Positions 55,742-62,731 of a stretch of 64,000 nt of DNA are shown one piece after another. The DNA is from Psychroserpens sp. (GTDB taxonomy: Bacteria > Bacteroidota > Bacteroidia > Flavobacteriales > Flavobacteriaceae): contig JAEPNY010000001.1 in assembly GCA_017643165.1 (NCBI GenBank), positions 868,001 to 932,000 of the forward strand. Reading direction: 5' to 3'. A program made the position numbers and the translations under genes. The notes under the pieces are model-generated. The model saw only the letters and a list, made by a program, of their open reading frames with translations, searched no databases and was not told where the DNA came from. The first letter of the stretch is position 1, and every line of letters starts with the position of its first letter.

Positions 55742-55776
55742 AAAAAAATCCCAAACGTATGTTTGGGATTTTTTTG
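55742..55776. terminator. bidirectional terminator, tRNA-Thr / DUF4369 lipoprotein
   Basis: AATCCCAAAC / GTTTGGGATT with a GTAT loop (57-60) and A-runs/T-runs on both sides; the stem can extend through the A6/T6 tracts. It ends the tRNA forward and the lipoprotein gene in reverse. Confidence 0.85.
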
Positions 55777-55779
55777 TTT

Positions 55780-56472
55780 TTAATTTTCCTTTCGAAGAGC
55801 AATTAAGTCTTTTAATTGAACTCCGTATTTAGAATTTTTAATGTCGTCTGTTAAAGCGTCGTATATCTCTTCTAGAAACTTTACACTTGTGTCTGGAATT
55901 TCGCTGATTGCCAAGTATGGCGCTACTTCACTATCTTTATTATTAACTGCAAAATTGATCGTGTATAAGTATTTTCTTCTTAGTAGTTTGTTATAGTTCT
56001 CTTCAAACGAAACGGTAGTGTCATTAGCTTTACTAGCCTCTAGGCTTTCTTGAATGATTTCTAAGTTTCTATCATTGAACTTTGACATCATTACTAGATA
56101 TTCTTCAAGTACTTCCTGTTGTTTTGAACCTTTTACAACTGCATCATAATTAAAGTTCTTTAGGGTCGTATTGACTTCAGTCACTCCTGTATTGGCGAAC
56201 ACAGCCACGGTGCCTTCATCATTATCATTTTTATCTAACCTTAAGAAAAGCACTTCTGGTTCTTCAAGATCATAATGTAACTCAAAGTTGGGTTCACCTT
56301 GAATCTCCAATGAATCCAAAGTTACCATCATGGTGTCCTGCTGTCGTTGTAAATAAACGGTCCCTTTTTTTAAGCCTTTGACGTGTCCTTTTAATGTAAA
56401 GTCATGTTGTGGTTCTTCTTGACCACACGCGATTAATAAAACTATTGCTAATAAATTAAATAGTTGCTTCAT
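55780..56472 (-). CDS. DUF4369 domain lipoprotein
   Basis: 230 aa from the ATG at 56472 (MKQLFNLLAIVLLIACG), preferred over an in-frame ATG 9 nt upstream because it begins the lipobox signal directly (Cys about 16). DUF4369 covers about 25-120 (FTLKGHVKGLKKGTVYLQ). This domain is typically N-terminal to thioredoxin-like proteins in Bacteroidota; here the thioredoxin part is missing and the C-terminus is helical. Confidence 0.82.
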   Translation of the reverse strand: MKQLFNLLAIVLLIACGQEEPQHDFTLKGHVKGLKKGTVYLQRQQDTMMVTLDSLEIQGEPNFELHYDLEEPEVLFLRLDKNDNDEGTVAVFANTGVTEVNTTLKNFNYDAVVKGSKQQEVLEEYLVMMSKFNDRNLEIIQESLEASKANDTTVSFEENYNKLLRRKYLYTINFAVNNKDSEVAPYLAISEIPDTSVKFLEEIYDALTDDIKNSKYGVQLKDLIALRKEN

Positions 56473-56520
56473 ATAAATCAAAATTGTGAGCGCAAATATC
56501 TTATAAAATTAAATCAAAAA

Positions 56521-57831
56521 CTAGCCCATTGAAGCTAATTCCATTAAAATAGTACATCCAATTGCGGCGATAGTTCCAATGGCATATCCAAATACTGCTA
56601 ATAAGACACCAACCGTAGCTAATGAAGGGTGGAATGCAGATGCTACGATTGGAGCAGAGGCTGCACCTCCAACGTTAGCTTGACTACCAACAGCAAGGAA
56701 GAAATAAGGCGCTTTAATAAGTTTAGCAACCAATATTAATAGCAACGCATGAATGGTCATCCACACAAAACCAATTGCGATTAATCCCATATTATCAAAG
56801 ATTAGTGACAAGTCCATTTTCATTCCGATACTAGCGACAAGAATATAAATGAATACACTACCAAATTTACTAGCTCCAGCACCTTCATAATTTTTAGCCT
56901 TTGTATAGGAGAGAAGAATTGCTATTATGGTGGCTATACTAATCATCCAAAAGAATTTAGATCCAAGGAATGTAAATGTATTTCTTGTTGTTTGAGAATC
57001 GAAACCTGCTACAAACTCATCAAAAAATGGAGCAATAATATTGGCACCTAAATGAGCAATACTAACTGTACCAAAGGCAATAGCGGCAATTAGCATAAGA
57101 TCGGTTAATGACGGATTACGTTTTACTTTCTCAGTAAACGATGAAACTTTATCTTTAAGATCTTCAATGGAAGAGGTATCAGCTTTTAACCATTTATTGA
57201 TCATATTTCGTTTTCCAATTCCAATTAAAATAATCGCCATCCAAACATTGGCAACGACAATATCTACAAAGACCATCTGACCATATTTTGCTTGATTATA
57301 GCCATAAATTTCTAGCATCGCGGTTTGATTAGCTCCACCACCAATCCAACTTCCAGCTAGTGTAGAAAGTCCTCTCCAAACGGCATCAGGACCTGCACCT
57401 CCAACAGTTTCTGGTGAAATGGCCGAAATCAATAAAATGGCAATAGGACCACCAATAACAATTCCTATGGTCCCTGTAAAAAACATAATAAGAGCTTTCC
57501 ATCCCAGATTAAAGACACCTTTTAAATCTATACTCAGTGTCATTAATACCAAGGCGGCAGGTAATAGATATCTACTTGATACGTAGTACAGATTTGAACT
57601 GTGTTCGGTAATTTCACCTGTGTCTGAAACCGTCGTCCATTCTGGAGCAATTAATCCTGTTGTAGTTAGAACAGCAGGAACCATATAAGCCATAAACAAT
57701 CCAGGTACTATTTTATAAAACTTTCCCCAGAACCCTGTTTTGATGGATTCTGTTAAAAAAACAAATCCTAACGCTAGCATTAGGAGTCCGAAAACAATTG
57801 TGTCATCTGTAAAAATTGGTGTATTGTCCAT
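56521..57831 (-). CDS. DUF819 family transmembrane protein (YjcL-like)
   Basis: 436 aa with about eleven or twelve transmembrane helices. Conserved stretches: GLSTLAGSWIGGGANQTAMLEIYG (about 153-176) and FLAVGSQANVGGAASAPIVASAFHP, the glycine-rich repeats typical of the family. Probably a transporter of an unknown solute. It is downstream of the Arc-type gene, but a terminator (57877-57905) separates the units. Confidence 0.88.
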   Translation of the reverse strand: MDNTPIFTDDTIVFGLLMLALGFVFLTESIKTGFWGKFYKIVPGLFMAYMVPAVLTTTGLIAPEWTTVSDTGEITEHSSNLYYVSSRYLLPAALVLMTLSIDLKGVFNLGWKALIMFFTGTIGIVIGGPIAILLISAISPETVGGAGPDAVWRGLSTLAGSWIGGGANQTAMLEIYGYNQAKYGQMVFVDIVVANVWMAIILIGIGKRNMINKWLKADTSSIEDLKDKVSSFTEKVKRNPSLTDLMLIAAIAFGTVSIAHLGANIIAPFFDEFVAGFDSQTTRNTFTFLGSKFFWMISIATIIAILLSYTKAKNYEGAGASKFGSVFIYILVASIGMKMDLSLIFDNMGLIAIGFVWMTIHALLLILVAKLIKAPYFFLAVGSQANVGGAASAPIVASAFHPSLATVGVLLAVFGYAIGTIAAIGCTILMELASMG

Positions 57832-57876
57832 GTTTGATTGTCTTTAGTTGTCGCAAAATACCAAAATTAATGCGCA

Positions 57877-57905
57877 TAAAAAAAGCGACGCTATTAAGCG
57901 TCGCT
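57877..57905 (-). terminator. terminator at the end of the SPFH small-gene operon
   Basis: A perfect 9-bp stem (AGCGACGCT / AGCGTCGCT) with a 4-nt loop that contains part of the stop codon, followed on the reverse strand by seven Ts. The hairpin overlaps the last codons of the Arc-type gene. Confidence 0.88.
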
Positions 57906-58073
57906 GTCATCTGACTTTTTCGGTTTGGGTTGTCGGTTTTTTTCTTTAAGGTATTGCATAAGCATCCACTCAATTTGACCATTGGTACTTCGGAATTCGT
58001 CTGACGCCCATTTTTCAATGGCTTTCAACATATCCTCATTGATTCGCAAGGCGAAAGCTTTCTTCTTCGACAT
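57894..58073 (-). CDS. Arc/ribbon-helix-helix family DNA-binding protein
   Basis: 59 aa. The N-terminal MSKKKAFALRINEDMLKAIE and KWASDEFRSTNGQIEWMLMQYL form a strand plus two helices of the ribbon-helix-helix fold (FALRI as the DNA-contacting strand), followed by a charged tail. It binds DNA as a dimer in related proteins. Its ATG shares the A of the preceding stop (TAATG), and the gene ends in the terminator. Being last in an SPFH operon, it may regulate that operon; no operator was found. Confidence 0.85.
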   Translation of the reverse strand: MSKKKAFALRINEDMLKAIEKWASDEFRSTNGQIEWMLMQYLKEKNRQPKPKKSDDSDA

Positions 58074-58144
58074 TAGTTCCTAATCACATTTAAGATGATA
58101 CTTATTACCAACAAGATAAAAAACATAGCAATTTTCAGTATCAT
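58073..58144 (-). CDS. 23-aa single-helix membrane peptide
   Basis: MILKIAMFFILLVISIILNV plus IRN: a single hydrophobic helix with one positive end. Both ends overlap neighbours: its ATG overlaps the upstream stop (ATGA) and its TAA overlaps the next ATG (TAATG). This exact nesting, leaving no wasted base, strongly suggests it is translated, by coupling from the DUF1648 gene. The function is unknown. Confidence 0.65.
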   Translation of the reverse strand: MILKIAMFFILLVISIILNVIRN

Positions 58145-58647
58145 GATTTATTAATTTTTCGAGAGTAAAACAAAATACCTACAGGTGCGAGAATACTCAG
58201 ACCTAAGATGATATATATAAACCAACTTCCAAAATTAAACGTATGGCCTTTGGCTGATTCGATCATTGCATATACAATAATAGCAAATACCAACATTGTA
58301 AATAAATTGGTAAATCTTATAATCCGTGTACTTAACCGATAATTTCTTAATGCATTTTCTTCTGTGATATTTACCATGTAATTATGCATGTGCGGATATT
58401 TATTTAGAAAAATAAGACCGATTAAAGTTACCAAACCAATCGCTGGTAATAACCACAAAAAGGTTTTGCTGCTATACCCATCAACATTACCATTTGAGTC
58501 AAAATGTGATGGAATGGTCTCAGGTAAATCAGAATATGACATGATCGTAAATATAATCATCAATAGTAAAAGGGTTACCGAGAGCATATCTAAGATAATG
58601 TCTAAGCCTTGAAGTGGCACCTGTATTTTAGGTCTGTTAGTTTTCAC
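58141..58647 (-). CDS. DUF1648 domain membrane protein
   Basis: 168 aa with a GTG start 2 nt after the upstream stop. Four transmembrane helices: about 16-38, 63-82, 110-128 and 138-160. The DUF1648 signature DLPETIPSHFDSNGNVDGYSSK lies in the first loop, as in SdpI-type immunity proteins, but it lacks the second half of SdpI. Its TGA overlaps the next ATG. Confidence 0.85.
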   Translation of the reverse strand: MKTNRPKIQVPLQGLDIILDMLSVTLLLLMIIFTIMSYSDLPETIPSHFDSNGNVDGYSSKTFLWLLPAIGLVTLIGLIFLNKYPHMHNYMVNITEENALRNYRLSTRIIRFTNLFTMLVFAIIVYAMIESAKGHTFNFGSWFIYIILGLSILAPVGILFYSRKINKS

Positions 58648-58649
58648 TT

Positions 58650-58808
58650 TTATCTATTTTTATCGCGTTCAAAAACGACGCTCGTCCAGCCTTGAGAAAT
58701 TGATCTAACTACCCAGCCTTCACGCGAATATTGATTTAATAAGTCTTCGAATTGCTGAAACCTATTTCTAAACCCAAGCTTAGGAGCAACTACTTTATAT
58801 TCTTTCAT
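58650..58808 (-). CDS. DUF4177-like small protein
   Basis: 52 aa, MKEYKVVAPKLGFRNRFQQF, then a short helix and the family-type pattern LLNQYSREGWVVRSIS and VVFERDKN (residues about 24-51). It resembles DUF4177 proteins, which are soluble alpha/beta folds of unknown role. It lies between the 58-aa glycine protein (11 nt) and the DUF1648 gene (2 nt). Confidence 0.8.
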   Translation of the reverse strand: MKEYKVVAPKLGFRNRFQQFEDLLNQYSREGWVVRSISQGWTSVVFERDKNR

Positions 58809-58819
58809 GGTTCTTCAAT

Positions 58820-58996
58820 TTATTCTTCATTGTTATTTAACACGACTAAAGCTAATATGACACCGATGATAAGTCCGATTAAGGAACCAAATATGACACC
58901 CATCGCGACGTGTCCGGTAACTGCGCCAATAGTAACACCAATACTAGTGCCAAGACTGCTTCCTAAAGCGATACTTAATATTTGATTCTTATTCAT
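58820..58996 (-). CDS. 58-aa glycine-zipper membrane protein
   Basis: Two hydrophobic segments rich in glycine (SIALGSSLGTSIGVTIGAV and FGSLIGLIIGVILALVVL) with small residues every three to four positions, the glycine-zipper pattern of tightly packed membrane helices. It starts 1 nt after the SPFH gene's stop, so it is part of that operon. Confidence 0.8.
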   Translation of the reverse strand: MNKNQILSIALGSSLGTSIGVTIGAVTGHVAMGVIFGSLIGLIIGVILALVVLNNNEE

Positions 58997-58997
58997 A

Positions 58998-59858
58998 TTA
59001 ATGGCTTAATGTTCCAGTATTTACAACTGGTGATGCATCTTTATCACCACATAGTATTACCATAAGATTACTCACCATAGCGGCTTTTCGTTCTTCATCT
59101 AAGTCGACAATAGATTTTTTGCCTAATTCTTCAAGTGCCATTTCAACCATACTAACCGCACCTTCCACAATTTTATGACGTGCAGCCACTATAGCAGTTG
59201 CTTGTTGACGTTTGAGCATAGCGTTAGCAATTTCTTGTGCATAAGCCAAGTAACCTATACGAGCTTCAAGGACTTCAATACCCGCAATAGCTAATCGTTC
59301 TTCGATTTCTTTTTCGAGGGCATTACTCACTTCGTTCACACTTGAACGTAAGGTAATATCTTCAGCTTTTCCTTCATCTGCAAAGTTATCATATGGATAC
59401 ATACTAGCTAACTTACGAACAGCAGCATCGGTTTGAACACGAACGAAATTTTCATAGATATCCACATCAAAAGCGGCTTTATAGGTGTTTTCAACGCGCC
59501 AAACTAAGATCGTACTGATCATTACTGGATTTCCCAGTTTATCATTCACCTTTAAACGCTCACTGTCGAAGTTCCTTGCTCTTAATGATATTTTCTTCTT
59601 TGTGTAAAATGGGTTTACCCAATAGAAACCATTCTTTTTTACCGTTCCTATATATTTTCCGAATAATAGCAGTACTCGCGAGCCATTCGGTTGAACCATA
59701 ATGAACCCTGGTGCAATCAAAATTGCAAGTGGTATGAATAATAGATATTCAGGATTTTCCGTAACGATGGCAGCTATAATACTTCCAAAGAATAATACTA
59801 GGAAAACAAATAGCATTAAATAACCATTAGCAGGGACAATAGTTTTTTCTTCTTTCAT
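58998..59858 (-). CDS. SPFH/band-7 membrane protein
   Basis: 286 aa. Two hydrophobic segments (about 11-31 and 35-55) precede the SPFH domain (about 65-215), with WVNPFYTKKKISLRARNFDSE and IEVLEARIGYLAYAQEIA, then a helical region (RQQATAIVAARHKIVEGAVSMVEMAL). SPFH proteins form microdomains in membranes. It leads an operon with four very small genes and DUF1648, and has a clear promoter. Confidence 0.92.
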   Translation of the reverse strand: MKEEKTIVPANGYLMLFVFLVLFFGSIIAAIVTENPEYLLFIPLAILIAPGFIMVQPNGSRVLLLFGKYIGTVKKNGFYWVNPFYTKKKISLRARNFDSERLKVNDKLGNPVMISTILVWRVENTYKAAFDVDIYENFVRVQTDAAVRKLASMYPYDNFADEGKAEDITLRSSVNEVSNALEKEIEERLAIAGIEVLEARIGYLAYAQEIANAMLKRQQATAIVAARHKIVEGAVSMVEMALEELGKKSIVDLDEERKAAMVSNLMVILCGDKDASPVVNTGTLSH

Positions 59859-59905
59859 TGTTTTGACATTTAGTTAAATAAATCAATATGATATTATTTT
59901 GATAT

Positions 59906-59936
59906 CAAATATACATCAAACAATTTTATCTTCCAA
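59906..59936 (-). promoter_or_regulatory. promoter of the SPFH operon
   Basis: On the reverse strand TTG (59936-59934), 20 nt, then a perfect TATATTTG (59913-59906). The -33 element ends about 10 bp from the -24 element of the divergent sigma-54 promoter. Confidence 0.75.
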
Positions 59937-59944
59937 ATCAAGTT

Positions 59945-59961
59945 TGGCACGCCGTTTGCTA
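59945..59961 (+). promoter_or_regulatory. sigma-54 (RpoN) -24/-12 promoter
   Basis: TTGGCACGCCGTTTGCT has the invariant GG (59947-59948) and GC (59959-59960) with ten bases between them, and the fuller TGGCAC-N5-TTGC pattern. It is in a non-coding spacer and points away from the SPFH gene. No gene lies downstream in this direction. RpoN promoters need an enhancer-binding activator, not encoded here. Confidence 0.8.
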
Positions 59962-59971
59962 TTATAAAAGT

Positions 59972-60085
59972 GTAAATGCTTATGACGAGGTTCGTCGAGG
60001 AGTGATTACCTCACGTAACGGAGTAACATTTAACATTTGGTTGGTTAGTTAGTAAAAACGCATCTCATTTTTGAGATGCGTTTTT
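59972..60085 (+). ncRNA. candidate sigma-54-dependent small RNA (about 114 nt)
   Basis: From a start expected about 12 nt after the -12 GC, to a perfect terminator at 60054-60085. The only ATG reading frame (59983) is 7 codons. The RNA could form a GACGA/TCGTC hairpin (59985-59997), then has an open stretch with repeated AACATTT and GGTT, and ends in the terminator stem. Sigma-54-driven sRNAs with their own terminator are known in other bacteria. Expression is inferred, not seen. Confidence 0.6.
60054..60085. terminator. bidirectional terminator
   Basis: A perfect 14-bp stem (60054-60067 with 60072-60085), TTTT loop, with an A5 5' arm and T5 3' arm. It ends the candidate sRNA forward and the alpha/beta hydrolase transcript in reverse (26 nt after its stop). 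Confidence 0.9.
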
Positions 60086-60110
60086 AGTTGTATCTAACTG
60101 ACCTTATTCT

Positions 60111-61037
60111 TTAGTCTTTAATAAATGTTGTTATACTCGTTACGAGTTCTTCGGAAATGTTGCGAAATGCTTCGTTATACGATTTTGAATTCTCCAATTG
60201 ACCGCCTTCAATTATAAATAAAACATGATTCATGTTTTCTATGAGTACCAATTCTGCAGATTGTGATGCACTTTTAAGGCGTTTCGCTTCATCAACAGAT
60301 ACCTGTAGGTCTTTTGTACCGTTTACAATAAGCGTTGGAACTTCTAATTCTTTGAGCAACGATTGCGGATCGTATTGCATCCAATTTCTAATAAACGGTT
60401 GAAGATCTGCTCTAAAGATTGAAGTTAAGGCTTGAGGATAATCCAAGACAGTTTGACCTTCTTTCATTTGAGTGAAGGCTTTTTTAGTAGGTTCTACTAA
60501 TGAAGGATCCATAGTTCCTACTTGGTCAATAATGACACCATCAATAGTTTGTCCAGCACCAGCTAATGATATAAAACCATCAGCACGATCTTTTGTAGCC
60601 AGCATACCTACAAGACTACCTTGACTATGGCCAATGACATAAACCTTAGTATAAGTGCCATCATTTTTAAAATAATCTACGACTGAAATGGCATCATCTA
60701 TAAAATCATCAAATGTCATATTAGGATCCACATTGTTCATTCTTATTTGTTTCACTATGCGTTTATCATACCTGAATGTTGCAATCCCAGCTTCTGATAA
60801 GCTCTCGGCTAACTTTTTTAATGCATTATTCTGCATGAAGTTTTGGTTTCCATTTCGGTCTGTAGGACCAGATCCAGCAATTATGATTGCTAATTCGCTA
60901 TCTTCACTAGAAACAGGTGTTAATAGCGTACCATCAATGTGTTTATTAATGGCAATATCTTGACTAGCATATTTTTCATTTTGAGCTGGAATCGCTAAAC
61001 AGCATAAGAAGGCAAAACAACAAAGAAGATCTTTCAT
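60111..61037 (-). CDS. secreted alpha/beta hydrolase
   Basis: 308 aa. The signal peptide ends near IPAQ (about 19). The nucleophile elbow is GHSQGS (about 157-162), the acid is probably in VNGTKDLQVS, and the His is in IENMNHVLF. AGSGPTDRNGNQNF near the start is the oxyanion/early loop typical of this group. The likely activity is an esterase or peptidase on a small substrate. A large regulatory-looking spacer lies upstream. Confidence 0.88.
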   Translation of the reverse strand: MKDLLCCFAFLCCLAIPAQNEKYASQDIAINKHIDGTLLTPVSSEDSELAIIIAGSGPTDRNGNQNFMQNNALKKLAESLSEAGIATFRYDKRIVKQIRMNNVDPNMTFDDFIDDAISVVDYFKNDGTYTKVYVIGHSQGSLVGMLATKDRADGFISLAGAGQTIDGVIIDQVGTMDPSLVEPTKKAFTQMKEGQTVLDYPQALTSIFRADLQPFIRNWMQYDPQSLLKELEVPTLIVNGTKDLQVSVDEAKRLKSASQSAELVLIENMNHVLFIIEGGQLENSKSYNEAFRNISEELVTSITTFIKD

Positions 61038-61060
61038 AGGATTTAAATGTTTTTACAATT

Positions 61061-61068
61061 CAAAAGTA
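61061..61068 (-). promoter_or_regulatory. -7 box (TACTTTTG, reverse strand) of the hydrolase gene
   Basis: A perfect TAnnTTTG match 23 nt before the ATG at 61037. No TTG was found at 18-20 nt upstream. Confidence 0.5.
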
Positions 61069-61135
61069 CTTAAAAAATTAAACGAGAATCGTTGTATTTT
61101 ATGATACATCAATCAAAAGTTGAATTTTTATCATC

Positions 61136-61225
61136 ATGCATTTCATCGATGAAATGCATAATTTCATCTTAAAATGTTAAAATTAAGTGTATTTCATCGA
61201 TTAATTAAGTATTTAGACGTCTAAA
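61136..61225. promoter_or_regulatory. palindrome-rich regulatory region between divergent promoters
   Basis: A perfect 24-bp palindrome (61136-61159, half-site ATGCATTTCATC) is followed by two more ATTTCATC copies at 61161 and 61191, about two and three helical turns apart. A perfect 14-bp palindrome TTTAGACGTCTAAA (61212-61225) ends 14 nt before a forward TATATTTG. These look like binding sites for one or two dimeric regulators. Confidence 0.6.
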
Positions 61226-61239
61226 ATGATTTACTGTTC

Positions 61240-61247
61240 TATATTTG
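61240..61247 (+). promoter_or_regulatory. forward -7 box (TATATTTG) in the hydrolase-alkB spacer
   Basis: A perfect match, directed into the non-coding spacer toward the terminator-like hairpin at 61362-61385. The 14-bp palindrome covers the expected -33 area. Confidence 0.5.
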
Positions 61248-61253
61248 AAGTGT

Positions 61254-61385
61254 ACTAAAATTTAGTTTTTAGTTCAATGGATTAATTAATTAATATTTGC
61301 ATATGTGCAGACTTAGAGACCCTAAATCTACCACATATATAAAAAGCAAATTAGGAGAACCAAGGTTGAGGGACCTTCGTTTTTC
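61254..61385 (+). ncRNA. candidate small transcript, with a possible 29-aa ORF
   Basis: A forward promoter-like box (61240-61247) and a hairpin AAGGT/ACCTT (61362-61366 with 61373-61377) followed by CGTTTTT delimit about 130 nt lying in the 370-nt spacer. An ORF at 61303-61392 would encode 29 aa with RLRD repeated, but it runs through the hairpin. Either a small RNA or a micro-gene; both are unproven. Confidence 0.35.
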
Positions 61386-61407
61386 CGTTTAATAGGTTTT
61401 GGTCTCA

Positions 61408-62007
61408 CTATAAGATTTGCCGAAATGTCAAATTGATTCGTTCCCCAATCTCCTTTTTTGTTTTAGCGATCTGATGTAACCAATGATGTTGCATTTCACC
61501 TTTCATAATAAGTAGACTTCCGTGATGTAGTTGTAATTGATGTCGCTCTGACTTAATTTGACGATGTTTAAAATGGAATGGTCTCTCAGCTCCAAAACTC
61601 ACTGAAGCGATAATAGGGTTAGTACCTAATTCTTTTTCATTATCAGCATGCCAACCATTACTATCACTGCCATTTCGGTATAAGTTTAAAAGTACTGAAG
61701 TGAAGTCATGATCTATTTCCTTTTGAATATCAGATTTAATACGCAAAAGTTGTTCAGAAAAAAGCTTGGGGTACATTGTAATATTTGAATAGGAATATGG
61801 CTTTTCATTATTGGCATATAATGCGGTCAATCTTGGCTGTTTATAGGTTTTGCCAAAAATAGTGATGTCATCTTGCTGCCAATCGATCTCTGTTCTAAGA
61901 ATTTTAAAATACTCATCTGCTGTTGAACGATCGTAGAAATTTTCGATGTAAATAAGCTCCGCTTGTGGAAGTTTTAAGTGTAATTTTTCCTTCGAAAATA
62001 AATCCAT
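61408..62007 (-). CDS. alkB: AlkB-like 2-oxoglutarate/Fe(II) dioxygenase
   Basis: 199 aa. It repairs alkylated bases by oxidative demethylation. The iron ligands are HAD (WHADNEKEL) and the later His in MQHHWLHQI; the arginine for 2-oxoglutarate is in ERINLTFRQIL. NRYRNGSDS-like LYRNGSDSNGWHAD is the family core. No Ada or AlkA gene is adjacent; it is divergent from the VanX-type gene (29 nt). Confidence 0.93.
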   Translation of the reverse strand: MDLFSKEKLHLKLPQAELIYIENFYDRSTADEYFKILRTEIDWQQDDITIFGKTYKQPRLTALYANNEKPYSYSNITMYPKLFSEQLLRIKSDIQKEIDHDFTSVLLNLYRNGSDSNGWHADNEKELGTNPIIASVSFGAERPFHFKHRQIKSERHQLQLHHGSLLIMKGEMQHHWLHQIAKTKKEIGERINLTFRQIL

Positions 62008-62036
62008 CCTTAAATTTTCTCTAAATTAGCTATATC

Positions 62037-62720
62037 ATGAAACATGGCAAAATCTTCATTTTATTCACCTTACTAATTGGGTTGTCATTTACATCGCAAC
62101 AGAATGATGTATTGCCAGAAGGATTTGTTTATGTCAAGGATGTGATACCTGATATTGACATTGAATTACGTTACTATTCGTCAAATAATTTTGTGGGCGA
62201 TACGATCAATGGTTACAATTCTAATGTTTTAATATTAACTAAAGCAGCAGCCGAGGCCCTTAGTAAAGTACAGGATGATTTACATCAGAAAAACCTTTGT
62301 TTACGCGTATATGATGGCTATCGTCCGCAACGCGCTGTAAATCATTTTATGGCGTGGGCTAAAGACCTCAATGATACTATTAGAAAACATCAGTTTTATC
62401 CGGATGTTGAAAAACGTCACTTGTTTCGGGAGGAATATATTGCAACACGTTCAGGTCATAGTAGAGGTAGTACTGTAGATTTGACCATTATAGACGGAAC
62501 AACCAATGAGCCACTAGATATGGGAAGTCCTTTTGATTTCTTTGGAAAGGAATCTTGGGTTGCGCATCCTGATCTTAGCGAACAACAAAAAGCCAATAGG
62601 CAGTTGCTTCAGAAAGTTATGCTCAAACATAACTTTAGAAACTACCCGAAAGAATGGTGGCACTTTACCTTAAGATGGGAGCCATTTCCGAAAACCTACT
62701 TTGATTTTGAAATAGAGTAA
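62037..62720 (+). CDS. D-alanyl-D-alanine dipeptidase (VanX/DdpX, M15D)
   Basis: 227 aa. A signal-like N-terminus (MKHGKIFILFTLLIGLSFTS) suggests periplasmic location. Zinc ligands are in RSGHSRGSTVDLT (HxxxxxxD) and EWWHF; the catalytic Glu precedes WWH. DGYRPQRAV is another signature. Known members cleave D-Ala-D-Ala; in Gram-negative envelopes this serves peptidoglycan turnover rather than resistance. It lies 11 nt before the next gene. Confidence 0.92.
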   Translation: MKHGKIFILFTLLIGLSFTSQQNDVLPEGFVYVKDVIPDIDIELRYYSSNNFVGDTINGYNSNVLILTKAAAEALSKVQDDLHQKNLCLRVYDGYRPQRAVNHFMAWAKDLNDTIRKHQFYPDVEKRHLFREEYIATRSGHSRGSTVDLTIIDGTTNEPLDMGSPFDFFGKESWVAHPDLSEQQKANRQLLQKVMLKHNFRNYPKEWWHFTLRWEPFPKTYFDFEIE

Positions 62721-62731
62721 TACGAGTCATT

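Noticed and set aside
57803-58018. 71-aa reverse ORF
   Set aside because: Another frame here codes for a clear ribbon-helix-helix protein with start overlap and terminator.
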